DNA from: Euryodendron excelsum
Lineage: Eukaryota > Streptophyta > Magnoliopsida > Ericales > Pentaphylacaceae
DNA length: 64,000 nt
Reading direction: 5' to 3'
Assembly (NCBI GenBank): GCA_033060915.1
Contig: CM065388.1
Coordinates: 27,816,001-27,880,000, forward strand
Shown: positions 1-10,518 of the stretch, one piece after another
Layout: each line of letters starts with the position of its first letter
Numbering within the stretch: position 1 is the stretch's first letter
Notes under the pieces: model-generated
Database searches by the model: none
Told to the model about the DNA's origin: nothing
Seen by the model: only the letters and a program-made list of their open reading frames with translations
Translations under genes and position numbers: made by a program

Positions 1-737
1 CTTCATAAGTGCGGTCACAATACTTTTCAAACTTTCAATTCCACCCTCATGGGTGCGGTTTTCAAAATCTTTTCAAATCTCAAATTCCCATCTACTTTCA
101 AACTTCCAATTTCAAATTTCTAAATTTTCAAACTTTTTAATTTCAATTCTATCTCTTCAAATCTATTTTTCAATTTTCTCTTGTTTTGCACTTGCATATC
201 ATGTATCATGTTAGTTTTCAAACATTGTTTTCCTAAAGTGAATAGGGTTGAACCATTAGTTAATTAAAGACTCCCATAGGTGAATTTAGGGTAGATTGAC
301 ATGTAGGTACTGAAAGGGCAGGGTAGGGTGATAACTTAGTGCGTTTTCCCTACACGTAACCAACCTTCGAACCTAGATCACTGATTTCAAAGACCAAAAG
401 GAGTTATTTTTCAAAAAGGGCTAAATGTTTTTCAAAGGTTGTCAAACAACCTGTTTTTCTTAAAAACCCTCTCTTGAGGTGGTATTTTTCAAAATTGTTT
501 TCCAAAAACGCTAAGTGCAGTCTTCAGATTATTCTTAGTTTTTAGGTGACCTAACTCACCTTAATCAAGTTAGGTGGCGACGTCGAATCTTTTTCAAAAG
601 CTCTTTATTCAAAACCAATTTTTCAATTCAAACCTAGTCGCACTCATTCTTTTAGGAGGGTGAGTTCTAACGAGAGAGTACAACATTTTTCCCGCTTGGG
701 TGAGTATTCCTCGAGTGCGAAAAATCTGCGCGCGACA
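1..737 (+). mobile_element. Giant LTR, 3' end only (5' LTR of the left Tat/Ogre-like element)
   Basis: The stretch matches, in order, the last ~740 bases of the LTR copies ending at 6993, 13991 and 19251. Shared blocks are the GTGCGGTCACAA block, the GATTGACATGTAGGTAC block, the CTAACTCACCTTAATCAAGTTAGG block cut by GGCGACTC, and the terminal GAGTGCGAAAAATCTG...GCGACA. The LTR ends with CA at 737. Gag-related sequence follows within 50 bases, and no typical primer-binding site is visible next to the end. I infer this is the 5' LTR of the element whose 3' LTR is 14809-19251. Its start lies outside the window, so a target duplication cannot be tested. Confidence 0.85.
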
Positions 738-781
738 CTCAACAACCGTAATGTCACCCCCAACACCAATCTCAGACCCCC

Positions 782-1093
782 GTGGCTACTCAAGCACCTA
801 CTCCCGGGCCTATCACAACCCAACAACATCTCAACCCCAATAAGAAGGCCAGCCGACGTCGCGCCTTTTCCCTTCTAACTTGCACCCAAACAAAGGCTTA
901 TCATGACCTCTTACAGGCCAACCTTTTGACCCCTATGCCTCCTTTACCGTTGCCAAATCCTTTACCCCCTACTTTTGACCCGACCCTTGTTTATGAGTAC
1001 CATTCTAGAAGACAGGGGCATGACACTGAGCATTGTCTCTTCCGGAAGCACAAGATACAAGATTTGATCGACGCTGGAATCATCATCACCTAG
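782..1093 (+). pseudogene. Gag remnant, Tat/Ogre-type Ty3/gypsy element
   Basis: An open stretch of 103 codons encodes a fragment of a plant Ty3/gypsy Gag. Around residues 71-85 it carries the YHS-x4-GHDTE-x-C box followed by a KHKIQDLIDAG segment. This box is the zinc-binding region conserved in Tat/Ogre and Athila Gag proteins, which package the element RNA. The first cysteine of the motif is replaced by tyrosine (YEYHS), so the finger is degenerate. The upstream part, about PPLPLPNPLPPTF, matches the segment before the same motif in the minus-strand copies near 24900 and 51080. No N-terminal Gag, protease or reverse transcriptase is present. The frame begins almost against the LTR end, so the 5' leader and most of gag are deleted. 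It is a dead fragment; the first ATG is not necessarily a real start. Confidence 0.75.
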
Positions 1094-2411
1094 GGGAGGA
1101 ACCACGCGATGAAGCATAGAAGAAATTGGTGTGATTCTAGGACCTCTCTGAAGGGGTTTTTCCAAAGTGCAATAAAAAGGGAAGTTTTCATAAAATTCGT
1201 CTATGTTTTTTTCATCTCTCTATTTCTTGCATATCTTCTTTAAATAAACATTGCATGCCATGTAATCATATTTCTAAATGAAAAGGTGTAGTTTTTAGTT
1301 CATCCCTTTTGTCTCGTACTCTTGTGGATGATTATTACTTTTAGGGATTCTTCCCTATTTTGGTAAATGACTCGATTTAAAGGATGGGATAGCATGGGCA
1401 ACCCATTTAAAAGGGGTGAAAACCTTTGAGAGACTGAGAGAGAGAGAGTGAGAGATAGGAGGAAGGCAATCTCAACAAAGAAGTGTGAATTATATTGAAA
1501 AGGCGACACTTGCATGATATCCTGGCTAGGCGATGGGTAGTTGAGTCCCCAAAATGATGAGAAGCCATTGTTCTATTTATCCTAAATAAACACTACCCCT
1601 TACTCAGCCCACTAGTGCCATAACTGATTTTTATTTAGATGTCCCCAAACCAATAACCATCCCCCCACACCGGGGTAAGCACAGAGTAGTTCGTTCGATA
1701 GATATGTAAGGATTCACTGGCCGAAACACATCATCCCTAGAAATATTGTCTAAATTTTGTACAAATGCTTTATGAACTAAGCAATTCAATTTGAAATGAT
1801 TAGAGGCCCTCAATTCTATTACCATACACAAAAATATTCCCTTTGCTTAAACCACTAATGCCTTGCAGGAAGCGGAAATTTTCTTTTTGTCAACCCCAAT
1901 CCGAAACCATCCCCCCACACTGGGGCAGTTAGGAAGTAGAAGATTTGGCAGAGAACGTCATCAACCATCAAGCTGAAGTAACGTGAAGGCTCTATGGATC
2001 AAGCAATCTTGTTTAAAATGAAGAAAGGCACTCATTTCATTTCCCATACATTTAAAAGCAACCCTTGTCAAACCTATTGAGCCGATTACCTTTCCTTTCA
2101 GAAAACACCCTAACCTAGGGATCACCGTCCACAATGGGTTAAATCAAAATGCTAAGGAAAGGATCTGAGAGAAAGAAGTTGTAGAAATGTTTGTCTCATC
2201 AAAAGCAATAAGGAAGGAAAAAAAAAAAAAGAAGAAGAAGCATTTCAGAGGAAAGACTGAAAAAGAACCATGTTGTGCTATAAAGCTAGAAGTCAAGAGA
2301 AAAGAAAAAAAAAAGAAAAAAGAAAAGGGGCAAGTGTCAAACTTAAAAGGTCAAAAGTTACAAGAAAGTTTAACTCCTTTTGTAAAAGAGGAAGTTCAAA
2401 AGTGATCCTAG
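1094..2411 (+). mobile_element. Non-coding internal region of the left element, part 1
   Basis: No gene is visible. The stretch holds a GA-rich run near 1430-1465 and two related blocks about 245 bases apart, each with CCATCCCCCCACAC followed by T/CGGGG (near 1660 and 1908). A strongly purine-rich tract (A/G runs, 2210-2330) follows. Such purine-rich, gene-free DNA between gag/pol and the 3' LTR is usual in Tat/Ogre elements. Here it follows the gag remnant directly, so protease to integrase have been lost. It is interrupted at 2412 by a solo LTR and resumes at 6994. Confidence 0.55.
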
Positions 2412-2621
2412 TGTAAGCACCCCATTTTTGACCGCTCGGCAGTCTACACTCCGTCCAGACTTGTTTTCAAGTCATTGTGGGCATATTCCTATCGAAATCA
2501 ACTTTCCAAGTCTAATCCCATCTATCCATCACTTTACGGGCCCAAAAGGCCCAAATAGAGGCAAGATGACCAAAATGCCCTTAGGGGCATTGTCCTTTCC
2601 TTTCCGATTCCAACCCCTCTC

Positions 2622-3068
2622 TCGAGACAGTTGATTCCTCGAGACGGTAAATCTATTCTAATCAGGCGTGTCTTTTCAAAGATGGTAAATCCCCTTTCCA
2701 ATCCCTCTCTCTCGACAGTTTATTCCTCGAGACGGTTCCAATCCAGGCACGTCTTTTCGAAGACAATAAGTCCCCTTTCCAATCCCTCTCTCTCGACAAT
2801 TTATTCCTCGAGACGGTTCCAATCTAGGCACGTCTCCTCGGAGACGGTAAGACCCCTTTCCAATCCCTCTCTTGAGACAGTTTATTCCTCGAGACGGTTC
2901 CAATCCAGGCACGTCTTCTCGGAGACGATAAGTCCCCTTTCCAATCCCTCTCTCAAGACAGTTTATTTCTCTAGAAGGTTCCAATCCAGGCACGTCTTTT
3001 TGAAGACGGTAAGTCCCCTTTTCCATCCCTCTCTCGACACAGTTTATTCCTCGAGACTGTCCGAGTAG
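2622..3068 (+). repeat. 81-bp tandem array in LTR U3
   Basis: Five to six head-to-tail units recur every 81 bases; GACGGTTCC starts at 2731, 2812, 2893 and (mutated) 2974. Each unit holds short palindromes such as GTCTCC-TC-GGAGAC and TCTCGAGA. Because 81 is a multiple of three, both strands stay open by chance of periodicity and give 27-residue repeating conceptual peptides. They resemble no protein, so I do not call a gene. The array is followed by 3-4 copies of a GAGTAGCGAAAATACTCAC element (3063-3190). Confidence 0.85.
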
Positions 3069-3859
3069 CGAAAATACTCACAAAACCGTTAGAGTAGCGA
3101 AAATACTCACAAATAGGTCGATATAGGAAATTGCCAACAAACCCCTGTGTCACGACGAACACCGTCAGAGTGGCGAAAACACTCAAAACCCAGGTCAACA
3201 CCAGTGTCTGTTAGCCCACTTCGATGAAAAATGACCAAACTGCCCTTTGGACCTTTTCCGAGACTTTTCGGTCAAGATGACTATTTTGCCGCTAGGCATC
3301 CGAATGCCCCGGGAACAACACCGGCTCTGGGTATCAAATCGGTAACCTTCTGAGACTATTTTTTTATAGTATTCTCAGCCTTCCTTTACCTTTCCGGATT
3401 GTTCCGAGTCAGTTCCGGCCAACCCGGTACAAAATGACCCTTTTGCCCTTGGTGGGCCGGTCACCTTTTTCGACCATGCCGGCTCTGGGAATCAAACTAG
3501 CAACCTCTGGGAACATTCTGAATAATGTTTCCAGATCCCAAGTCTTCTTCCGGGACAGTCCGAGTCTGTCTCGGTAGTTTCCCGGTCCAATTGATCGTTT
3601 TGCCCCTAAAGGCCTGGTCAACCTTTCCGACCCATCTTATCCTCATTTCTCAAGTCAAATACCTCTAGGACACTATTTTAAGTGTTCCTGCTCTTTTCTA
3701 GCCTTTCGTGTCATGTCCAGCTCCTTCAAATCATTCCCAGACTTTCCGGAGTCACTCCTAGTGAAGCCAGTTAAAAAATTGCATGGTAGTCACTAGTACA
3801 GGCATCCAAATCTAGTCAAAGATACGTTGTTTGCCGACCTTAAATATTTCCTAAATGGC

Positions 3860-3920
3860 TGGCACCACTAGTAGTGGTGCAAAGCGAAAAATTGGTCTGG
3901 CGCCACTCCTAGTGGCGCCA
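3860..3920 (+). promoter_or_regulatory. U3 palindromes upstream of the LTR TATA box
   Basis: Two inverted repeats lie 54-115 bases before the TATA box. The first (3860-3881) has arms TGGCACCACTA/TAGTGGTGCaA and is slightly decayed. The second (3898-3920) is perfect, with 10-base arms TGGCGCCACT/AGTGGCGCCA and a 3-base spacer. They recur in the other subfamily A copies. A role as a transcription-factor site or hairpin is inference. Confidence 0.6.
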
Positions 3921-3973
3921 GTGTAAATTCTGGCCTAGCGCCACTGCAACAGACGCCAGTGTTATCCAACCTC

Positions 3974-3981
3974 TATAAATA
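3974..3981 (+). promoter_or_regulatory. LTR TATA box
   Basis: TATAAATA in the context CCTCTATAAATACAGAG. It lies at the same place relative to the palindromes in the other copies (10511 on plus; 29713, 42704 and 48723 on minus). It marks the U3/R border; transcription would start about 30 bases downstream. Confidence 0.65.
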
Positions 3982-6900
3982 CAGAGCCTCCTTTAACGTG
4001 AAAAGGATTCGCAAACTCAAACCAAAAATCATATAATTCGATATACAGAGCCCGAACACTCCCAAAACCCTAGCTTCCCTAGGTTTTCCAAACCCTAGCC
4101 ACCTTACACTAAACCCTAGCCTCCTATACACTCCTACACACCCCCTTACACTCATACACAAATCTTCAACCCTCCTTTGAAGACTTGAAGAGTTGTAATC
4201 TGAAGTTTGAAGATTGAAGGCGGCTCTTGAAGATTGAAGATGAAGATCAAGACGAAGACCGAAGAAAGCAAGGCGCACAAAATAAACAAGATACAAGGTA
4301 GGTTCTCCATTTAAATTTCCGCACTTCCCCCCTCTCTCTTCTCTCTCCTAACCCACTTGGGTTTTCTCTATTTTAATCCCCCATCTCTTTCCCCCCTTTC
4401 TTTGCATGCTTGAAACAAGGGGATTCCCGATCCATGTGTAGGATTGGGCCATTGGAGAGTCACCGTGTCGGGGGCTTTCTTCTAGTCTAACTAGAGACCA
4501 TGTGGGTTCGGCCCCCTTGATTATGTGGTGAAGCCTTAGCCTTGTATGTTCACGACCCCAAAATTGCATTGTGCATATCATGATCTTGCATCTTCCAAAA
4601 GCCGTTTTCAAAATTGTTTTTCAAGTCGTTTTCAAACTTGTTTCTAAAATTGTATTTTCAAAATGTGTTTTCAAAATCACAATCCTAGGGTGATTCTAGC
4701 TTTTCCATGGCTAGGATTGCTTTAGGAAAGTGTTATATTTAAAGTGACCTTCATGGTCCATATTTTCAAATCTTGTTGTTTTCAAAACCGCTTTCCTAAA
4801 GTAGTTCTAGCCCTCTTACGGTTAGAATTGCTTTAGGAAAGTGAGATGTTTTTACACCTTCTAAAAAAGCTCTTTTTTCAAAAATCTCTTCCTAAAAATC
4901 TCTTTTTCAACATACTTTCCTAAAACTCTCCTCTCCAAAATTGTTTTCAAAAACTCTCTCCCAAAATCTATTTTTTAAAACTCCATTTTTCAACTCCTTT
5001 CCAAAATCCTCTCCCCAAAATCCACTTTCTAAAAACGTTTCCCAAAAATCTTTCTAAAAACTCTCTCCAACAATCTCCTTCCAAAAATCTTTCTAAAAAA
5101 CTCTCTTTCCAAAATCTTCCTTCTAGAAACTCTCCTCAAGGCTTTTCCTTCTAAAATCTTCGTTTCTAAAAACACACTTTCCAAAAACTCCTTCTCTTTA
5201 AAATCTATTTCCAAAAACTCTCTCTTCGAATTTACTTTCCAAAAACTCTTCCCCCTAGAAACTCCTCCCTAGGATTCCCTTCTAGAAAACCTTTGTTTCC
5301 AAAAACGCACTTTCCAAAAATCCTCTTTCCTTAGAGCCCAAGTCAAGCCCTAGAACCCACAATTAGGAAACCCTAATTTTCTTTCCAAAAACATGATTTT
5401 CAAACTTTGCTCCAAACCTAGGTTTCCAAAACCTCTTGTTTTCACATCCAAACTATACATGTTTCCAAAGCCTGTTTTCTACGTCAAAACTATAATTTTC
5501 CAAATCTAGGGTTTCTAGAATCTCCCTTCCCAAATCCTTGCCAAATCAAAATTTTCCTTTAGGACACCAAATCCAATCTTTCCGTTAAGGAAACTAGATC
5601 CCGTCCTCCGTTTTTAAAAACAACATCAAACCTTTGCTTTTAGAAACCAAATCCAATCCCTTCATAATCCAAACATTTCTTAATTCAACTCCTTCCTAAT
5701 TTTCCACCTTCTTAAACCATAAGTTTCTTAAACCTAAATTTTAAATCTTTCCTTAAATTTCAAAATCTAAATCTTTCCTAATTCAAATCCGTCCTAAACT
5801 TCCACTTTCCTAAATCTTAAGTTTCTAAAACTTGAACATAAAAATCTTTCCTAAATTTTAAAACTCAACTTTCAAATATTTCCTAATTCAACCCTTTCCT
5901 AATCCTATCCCTTTTCCAAATCTCAACTTTTCGAATCTAATTTTTCAAACATTTCCTAAATCCAACATTTCCTAATCTCTTAAACCTTCCACATCGAGTC
6001 AAGTCTTTCCTAAGTCATCTTTCCTAAGTCTAGGTTTCTTAAACCTCAATCTTTCCAAAACACTTCCAATTTCCAATCCTCTATTCTAAATTCAAATCAA
6101 ATCCGAATTCCAATTCAACTCCTTTTTCAAATCAAACATTCTATTTTCAATCGGACTCTGGTCCAAACTACGACTGACCTGATTCCTCCAAAAGGACACG
6201 TAGGCAACCTTCATAGGTGCGGTCACAACTTCTTTCAAATTTCAAATTCCTCCATATTTTCCAAATTTCAAATTCCAAAATCTTTCCCAAATCTCCAATC
6301 TATTTTCAAATTTCCAATTTCAAATTTCTATTTTCAATCTTCAATTTCAATTTCCAAAATCTTGTTTCCAAATTCAAACTTCTATCTCTTTCTTTTCAAA
6401 TCAAATCAAATCAATTTCTTTCCAAATCTATATTTCAATTTTCTTATCTTGCATTTGCATCTCATGCATCATGTCTTTTAAACATTGTTTTTTTCAAAGC
6501 GGATAGGATTGGTCAATAGTTAGTTGAAGACTCTCATAGGTGAATCTAGGGTAGATTGACATGTAGGTACCGAAAGGGCAGGGTAGGGTGATACCTTAGT
6601 GCGTCTTCCCTACACGTAACCAACCTCCGAACCTAGATCACTGATTTCAAAGACCAAACGGAGTTATTTTCCAAAAAGGGCTAAATATTTTCCAAAGGTT
6701 GCCAAACAACCTGTTTTCTTAAAAACCCTCTCTTGAGGTGGTATTTTCAAAAATCGTCTTTCAAAAACCCTAAGTGTAGTCTTCGGATTATTCTTAGTTT
6801 TTAGGTGACCTAACTCACCTTAATCAAGTTAGGTGGCGACTCTGAATCTTTTTCAAAACCCTTTATTTAAATTTATTTTCAATTCAAACTCAGTCGCACT

Positions 6901-6993
6901 CATTCTTCTAGGAGGGTGAGTTCTAACGAGAGAGCACAACATTTTTCCCGCTTGTGTGAGTATTCCTTGAGTGCGAAAAATCTGGGCGCAACA

Positions 6994-8595
6994 CCGAGGT
7001 AACAAAGCCACCAAGTAGAAGTAATAGGTTTGAGCCTTTTGCCTTTCTTGTAAAAACCCAAAACTGTGGCCTACATTATGACCCTATTAAAGTCCTCTCC
7101 GATTGAAAATGATTGCTTGATCTAAATGAGCCAGATGTGTTGTTGAAACTAGGGGAGGATATTAGGGGACGAAACCCCACTGAAAGACCAACTAAGGATG
7201 GTGTGGATCTAAACCCTACTAGAAACAACATCAAATTTGAGCCTGCTCATCCTTTTCATTCATAAATCTCTTAAACTAGCCTACGTTACAGTCCAAATTA
7301 AAGTCCTCTATGATCAGAGAAAATTGTTTAGTCCAAATAAGCCTGAACAATACCAAGACAAGTAAGGTGAGAAAGGAGAATTGGAAGGAAATGCAAGGGG
7401 CAATCTCATGCTCCAAGATGTGCTCAGATGGTTTCGGTTTAAACAACCCACTAAAAGAAGATCTTTGAGCCTAAATATCCCTTTATTTCTTACAACCCCG
7501 AAACCCAGCCTACATTACGGTCCTAAAAGAAGTCTTCTCAGATTGAGGGCTTAGCTGTTTATCACTCTGCAAAGGGCATGCGAGTTGTCGCTCGAGCCAT
7601 GGTGGCATTTTGGAGATTTGAGAGAGAAAACCAAGTGAGATCAGAAAACCCTAAACAGTAACCCTGTAGAAAGTAGGGATAAGATAGCGAACCAAAAGGT
7701 CAAGATCCCTGGAGAATGGTGCAAATGCTATCACACCCCGATATGAATGGGACAAAACTAAATGGGGCAGAATCCTGAGAAGGAACAGAATCCTGAGAGT
7801 ATGGGCCCAAGGGGAAATCCTGGGGCTTTCTTTGTAAATAGTTTATACACATGTAATACTGATACATCCATGACATGTACAACCTGTACATCCATTTAGA
7901 TTCTTATGTAGTGTGTATCTATTCATGCATTTAACTGCACTCCTATATGAACTTGTTCATTTGTAAGGAAGTAGGTCGTACATTTAATTCAATTCTTACA
8001 TAAATCCGTGCATTTATCACAAAAAAAAGGAAAAAAAAAAAAGAGGAAAAGGAAAAAAAGAGGGGACATTGCATTTAATTCCATTCTTATATGTGCATGC
8101 ATTCAATTCCACTTCTGCATGAACCTGTGCAATTATAAAAAGTAGGACACACATTCAATTATATTCTTATCTAAACTATGCGCATTCATAAAAATAGATC
8201 ATGCATTTAATCCCATGTGCAGTCGTGAAAAAAAATATATATATATATACGACATGCGTTCACCCTTTACCATGGCATTTTAAAATTATTTTTGTACAAA
8301 ACTCACCCTATGTCTTTCTGTCTCTCCCAAATAGGAAATAAGGAACAAGGTAAAATTCAAAATGGAGCTAAAAAGCCATCCTGCGATCAAGTAACCTTAG
8401 ACATCTCCAACGTTGGCATACACCTCAGCAAGTTCAGACTTCCCTAGCCGACAAAAAGCAAGGAATGGGGCAATAGCCCACCCTCGACCTCCCCAACCAA
8501 CCTTGGATGTCCCCAGTGGAGCAGCGTTTTGCCAGACGGAGTACCGGTTCAAGATGTATCAGCAGTCAACCTTGGACTTCCCTAGTGGAGCAGCG
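6994..8595 (+). mobile_element. Non-coding internal region of the left element, part 2
   Basis: This continues the host element after the solo LTR. It has about three repeats of a motif close to CCTACATTACGGTCC with AAAGTC/TCTC following (near 7070, 7280 and 7510), a purine-rich stretch (8017-8065), and a short TA run near 8232. Much the same sequence in reverse orientation occurs at 58261-59605, which identifies it as the region between pol and the 3' LTR. From about 8480 it enters the 69-bp minisatellite, which is cut at 8595 by the next solo LTR. No protein-coding gene is visible. Confidence 0.6.
8480..8595 (+). repeat. 69-bp minisatellite, left part
   Basis: Roughly one and a half units of the array that resumes at 13992, built around AACCTTGGA, CC(C/T)AGTGGAGCAGCG and GCCAGACGGAGTGCCGG. 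The array is split by the solo LTR 8596-13991, and CAGCG is duplicated at the two breakpoints (8591-8595 and 13992-13996). Confidence 0.85.
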
Positions 8596-8779
8596 TGTAA
8601 GCACCCTATTTTTGACTGCTCAGCAGTCTACACTCCGTCCAGACTTGTTTTCAAGTCATTGTGGGCATATTCCTATCGAAACCAATTCTCTAGGTCCAAA
8701 TCCCGTCTGTTCATCGCTTCGCGAGCCAACCAAGCCCAAATAGAGGCAAAATGACCAAAATGCCCTTAGGGGCATTGTC

Positions 8780-9150
8780 CTTTCCTTTTCCAATCCCTCT
8801 CTCGAGACAGTTTATTCCTCGAGACGGTTCCAATCCAAGCACGTCTCTTCGGAGACGATAAGTCCCCTTTCCAATCCCCACTCTCGAGACAGTTTATTCC
8901 TCGAGACGGTTCCAACCTAGGCATGTCTCCTCGGAGACGGTAAGACCCCTTTCCAATTCCTCTCTCGAGACAGTTTATTCCTCGAGACGGTTTCAATCCA
9001 GGCATGTCTCTTCGGAGACGGTAAGACACCTTTCCAATCCCACTCTCGAGACAGTTTATCCCTTGAGAAGGTTCCAATCCAGGCACGTCTCTTCAGAGAC
9101 AGTAAGACCCCTTCCAGTCCCACTCTCAAGACAGTTTATTCCTCGAGACG
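8780..9150 (+). repeat. 81-bp tandem array in LTR U3 (second copy)
   Basis: Same unit as at 2622-3068, four to five copies, with GACGGTT near 8823, 8905 and 8986. Units contain CTCTTCGGAGAC and CTCGAGACAG half-palindromes. The array is read into open frames on both strands only because of the 27-codon period. Confidence 0.85.
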
Positions 9151-9183
9151 GTCCGAGTAGCAAAGCTACTCACAAAACCGTTA

Positions 9184-9410
9184 GAGTAGCGAAAATACTC
9201 ACAAATCATCAACCCGGTCTGAGTAACGGAAATACTCACAAATCATCAATCCCGTCCGAGTAGCGGAAATACTCACAAATCATCAACCCCGTCCGAGTAG
9301 CGGAAATACTCATAAGCCGTCACAACCGTCAGAGTAGCGGAAATACTCGCAAAGACACAACCGTCCGAGTAGCGGAAATACTCACACCGTCAGAGTGGCG
9401 GAAACACTCA
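9184..9410 (+). repeat. 37-bp tandem array (GAGTAGCGGAAATACTCAC)
   Basis: GAGTA(G/A)CGGAAATACTCAC begins at about 9184, 9221, 9258 and 9295, a 37-base period, followed by shorter variants to 9410. GAGTA...TACTC is itself an inverted repeat. Related elements are at 3063-3190 and, in minus orientation, near 43735-43850. Confidence 0.8.
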
Positions 9411-10396
9411 GAGCCCAGGTCAACACTAGTGTTTGTTAACCTACTTTGGTGAAAAATGACCAAATTGCCCTTTGGACCTTTTCCGAGACTTTCCGATCAA
9501 GATGACCATTTTGCCCCTAGGTATCCGAATGCCCCGGGAACCACACCGGCTCTGGGTATCAAACCGGTAATGTCCCGAGAATACTTTTATAGTATTCTCA
9601 ACCTTCCTTTACCTTTCTGGATCATTCCGAGTCAGTTCCGGCCAACCCGGTACAAAATGACCGTTTTGCCCCTAGAGGGCCGGTCTCCTTCTTCGACCAC
9701 ACCGGCTCTGGGTATCAAACCGGTAATGTCCGTAGAATACTTTTTATAGTGTTCTCAACCTTCCTTTACCTTTCCAGATCATTCCGAATCAATTCTGGTC
9801 AACCCGGTACAAAATGACCGTTTTGCCCCTAGAGGGCCGGTTTCCTTCTTCGACCACACCGGCTCTGGGTATCAAACCGGTAATGTCCCGAGAATAATTT
9901 TTATAGTGTTCTCAACCTTGCTTTACCTTTCTGGACCATTCCGAGTCAGTGTCGGCAAACCCGGTACAAAATGACCGTTTTGTCCCTGGTGGGCCGGTCT
10001 CCTTTTCCGACCACGCTGGCTCTGGGAATCAAACTGGCAACCTCTGAGAACATTCTAAATAATGTTTCCAGATCCTAAGTCTTCTTTCGGGACAGTCCGA
10101 GTCTGTCTCGGCAGCTTCCTAGTCTGATTGACCGTTTTGCCCCTAAAGGCCCGGTCAACCTTTCCGACCCATCTTATCCTCATTTCTCAAGTCAAATACC
10201 TCCAGGACACTATTTTAGATGTTCCTGCTCTTTTTTGATCTTCCGGGTCATTCCCGGCTCCTTCAAATCATTCTCAGACTTTCCGGAGTCACTCTTAGTC
10301 AAGCCAGGCTAAAGAGTGCATGGTAGTCACTAGTACAAGCGCCCAAATCTAGTCAAAGATACGTTGCTTGCTGACCTTAAACCTTTCCTAATTGGC

Positions 10397-10457
10397 TGGC
10401 GCCACTAGTAGTGGCGCCAAGCCAAATATTGGCCTGGCGCCACTCCTAGTGGCGCCA
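10397..10457 (+). promoter_or_regulatory. Intact twin palindromes in U3
   Basis: Palindrome 1 (10397-10419) has perfect 11-base arms TGGCGCCACTA/TAGTGGCGCCA around a single G. Palindrome 2 (10435-10457) has perfect 10-base arms TGGCGCCACT/AGTGGCGCCA with spacer CCT. A half-site follows near 10472. All CpGs are intact, unlike the decayed copies elsewhere. They sit 54-115 bases upstream of the TATA box. Confidence 0.75.
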
Positions 10458-10510
10458 GTGTAAAATTTGGCCTGGCGCCACTACAACAGGCTCCAGTGCT
10501 GTCCAACCTC

Positions 10511-10518
10511 TATAAATA
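10511..10518 (+). promoter_or_regulatory. LTR TATA box
   Basis: TATAAATA in CCTCTATAAATACAGAGCC, at the position equivalent to 3974. Confidence 0.65.

Larger units (their letters stand above)
2412..6993 (+). mobile_element. Giant solo LTR (4.58 kb), subfamily A
   Basis: It begins TGTAAGCACCCC and ends GGGCGCAACA, the same termini (TG...CA) as the other plus copies. It contains the full block order: 81-bp array (2622-3068), GAGTAGCGAAAATACTC repeats, a REPEATED unit built on 'tctgggtatcaaa', U3 palindromes, TATA box, CTTGAAACAAGGGGATT block, long low-complexity TTTCCAAA sequence and the conserved 3' end. The five bases before it are CCTAG and those after it CCGAG: a 5-bp target duplication with one mismatch. 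The flanks on both sides read as one internal region of the host element, so I call it a solo LTR left by recombination between two LTRs. Confidence 0.85.

Noticed and set aside
2631..3068. Open frames of 145 (plus) and 116 (minus) codons
   Set aside because: Both come from the 81-bp array, whose length is a multiple of three; peptides repeat every 27 residues on both strands and match nothing known.
5029..6519. Short Lys/Phe-rich open frames in TTTCCAAA sequence
   Set aside because: Low-complexity LTR DNA lacks stops by composition; similar frames occur in every copy and strand (for example 13214-13518, 18416-18815, 37625-37864).
8766..9129. Two antisense open frames of 106 and 70 codons
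   Set aside because: Antisense readings of the 81-bp array in U3.
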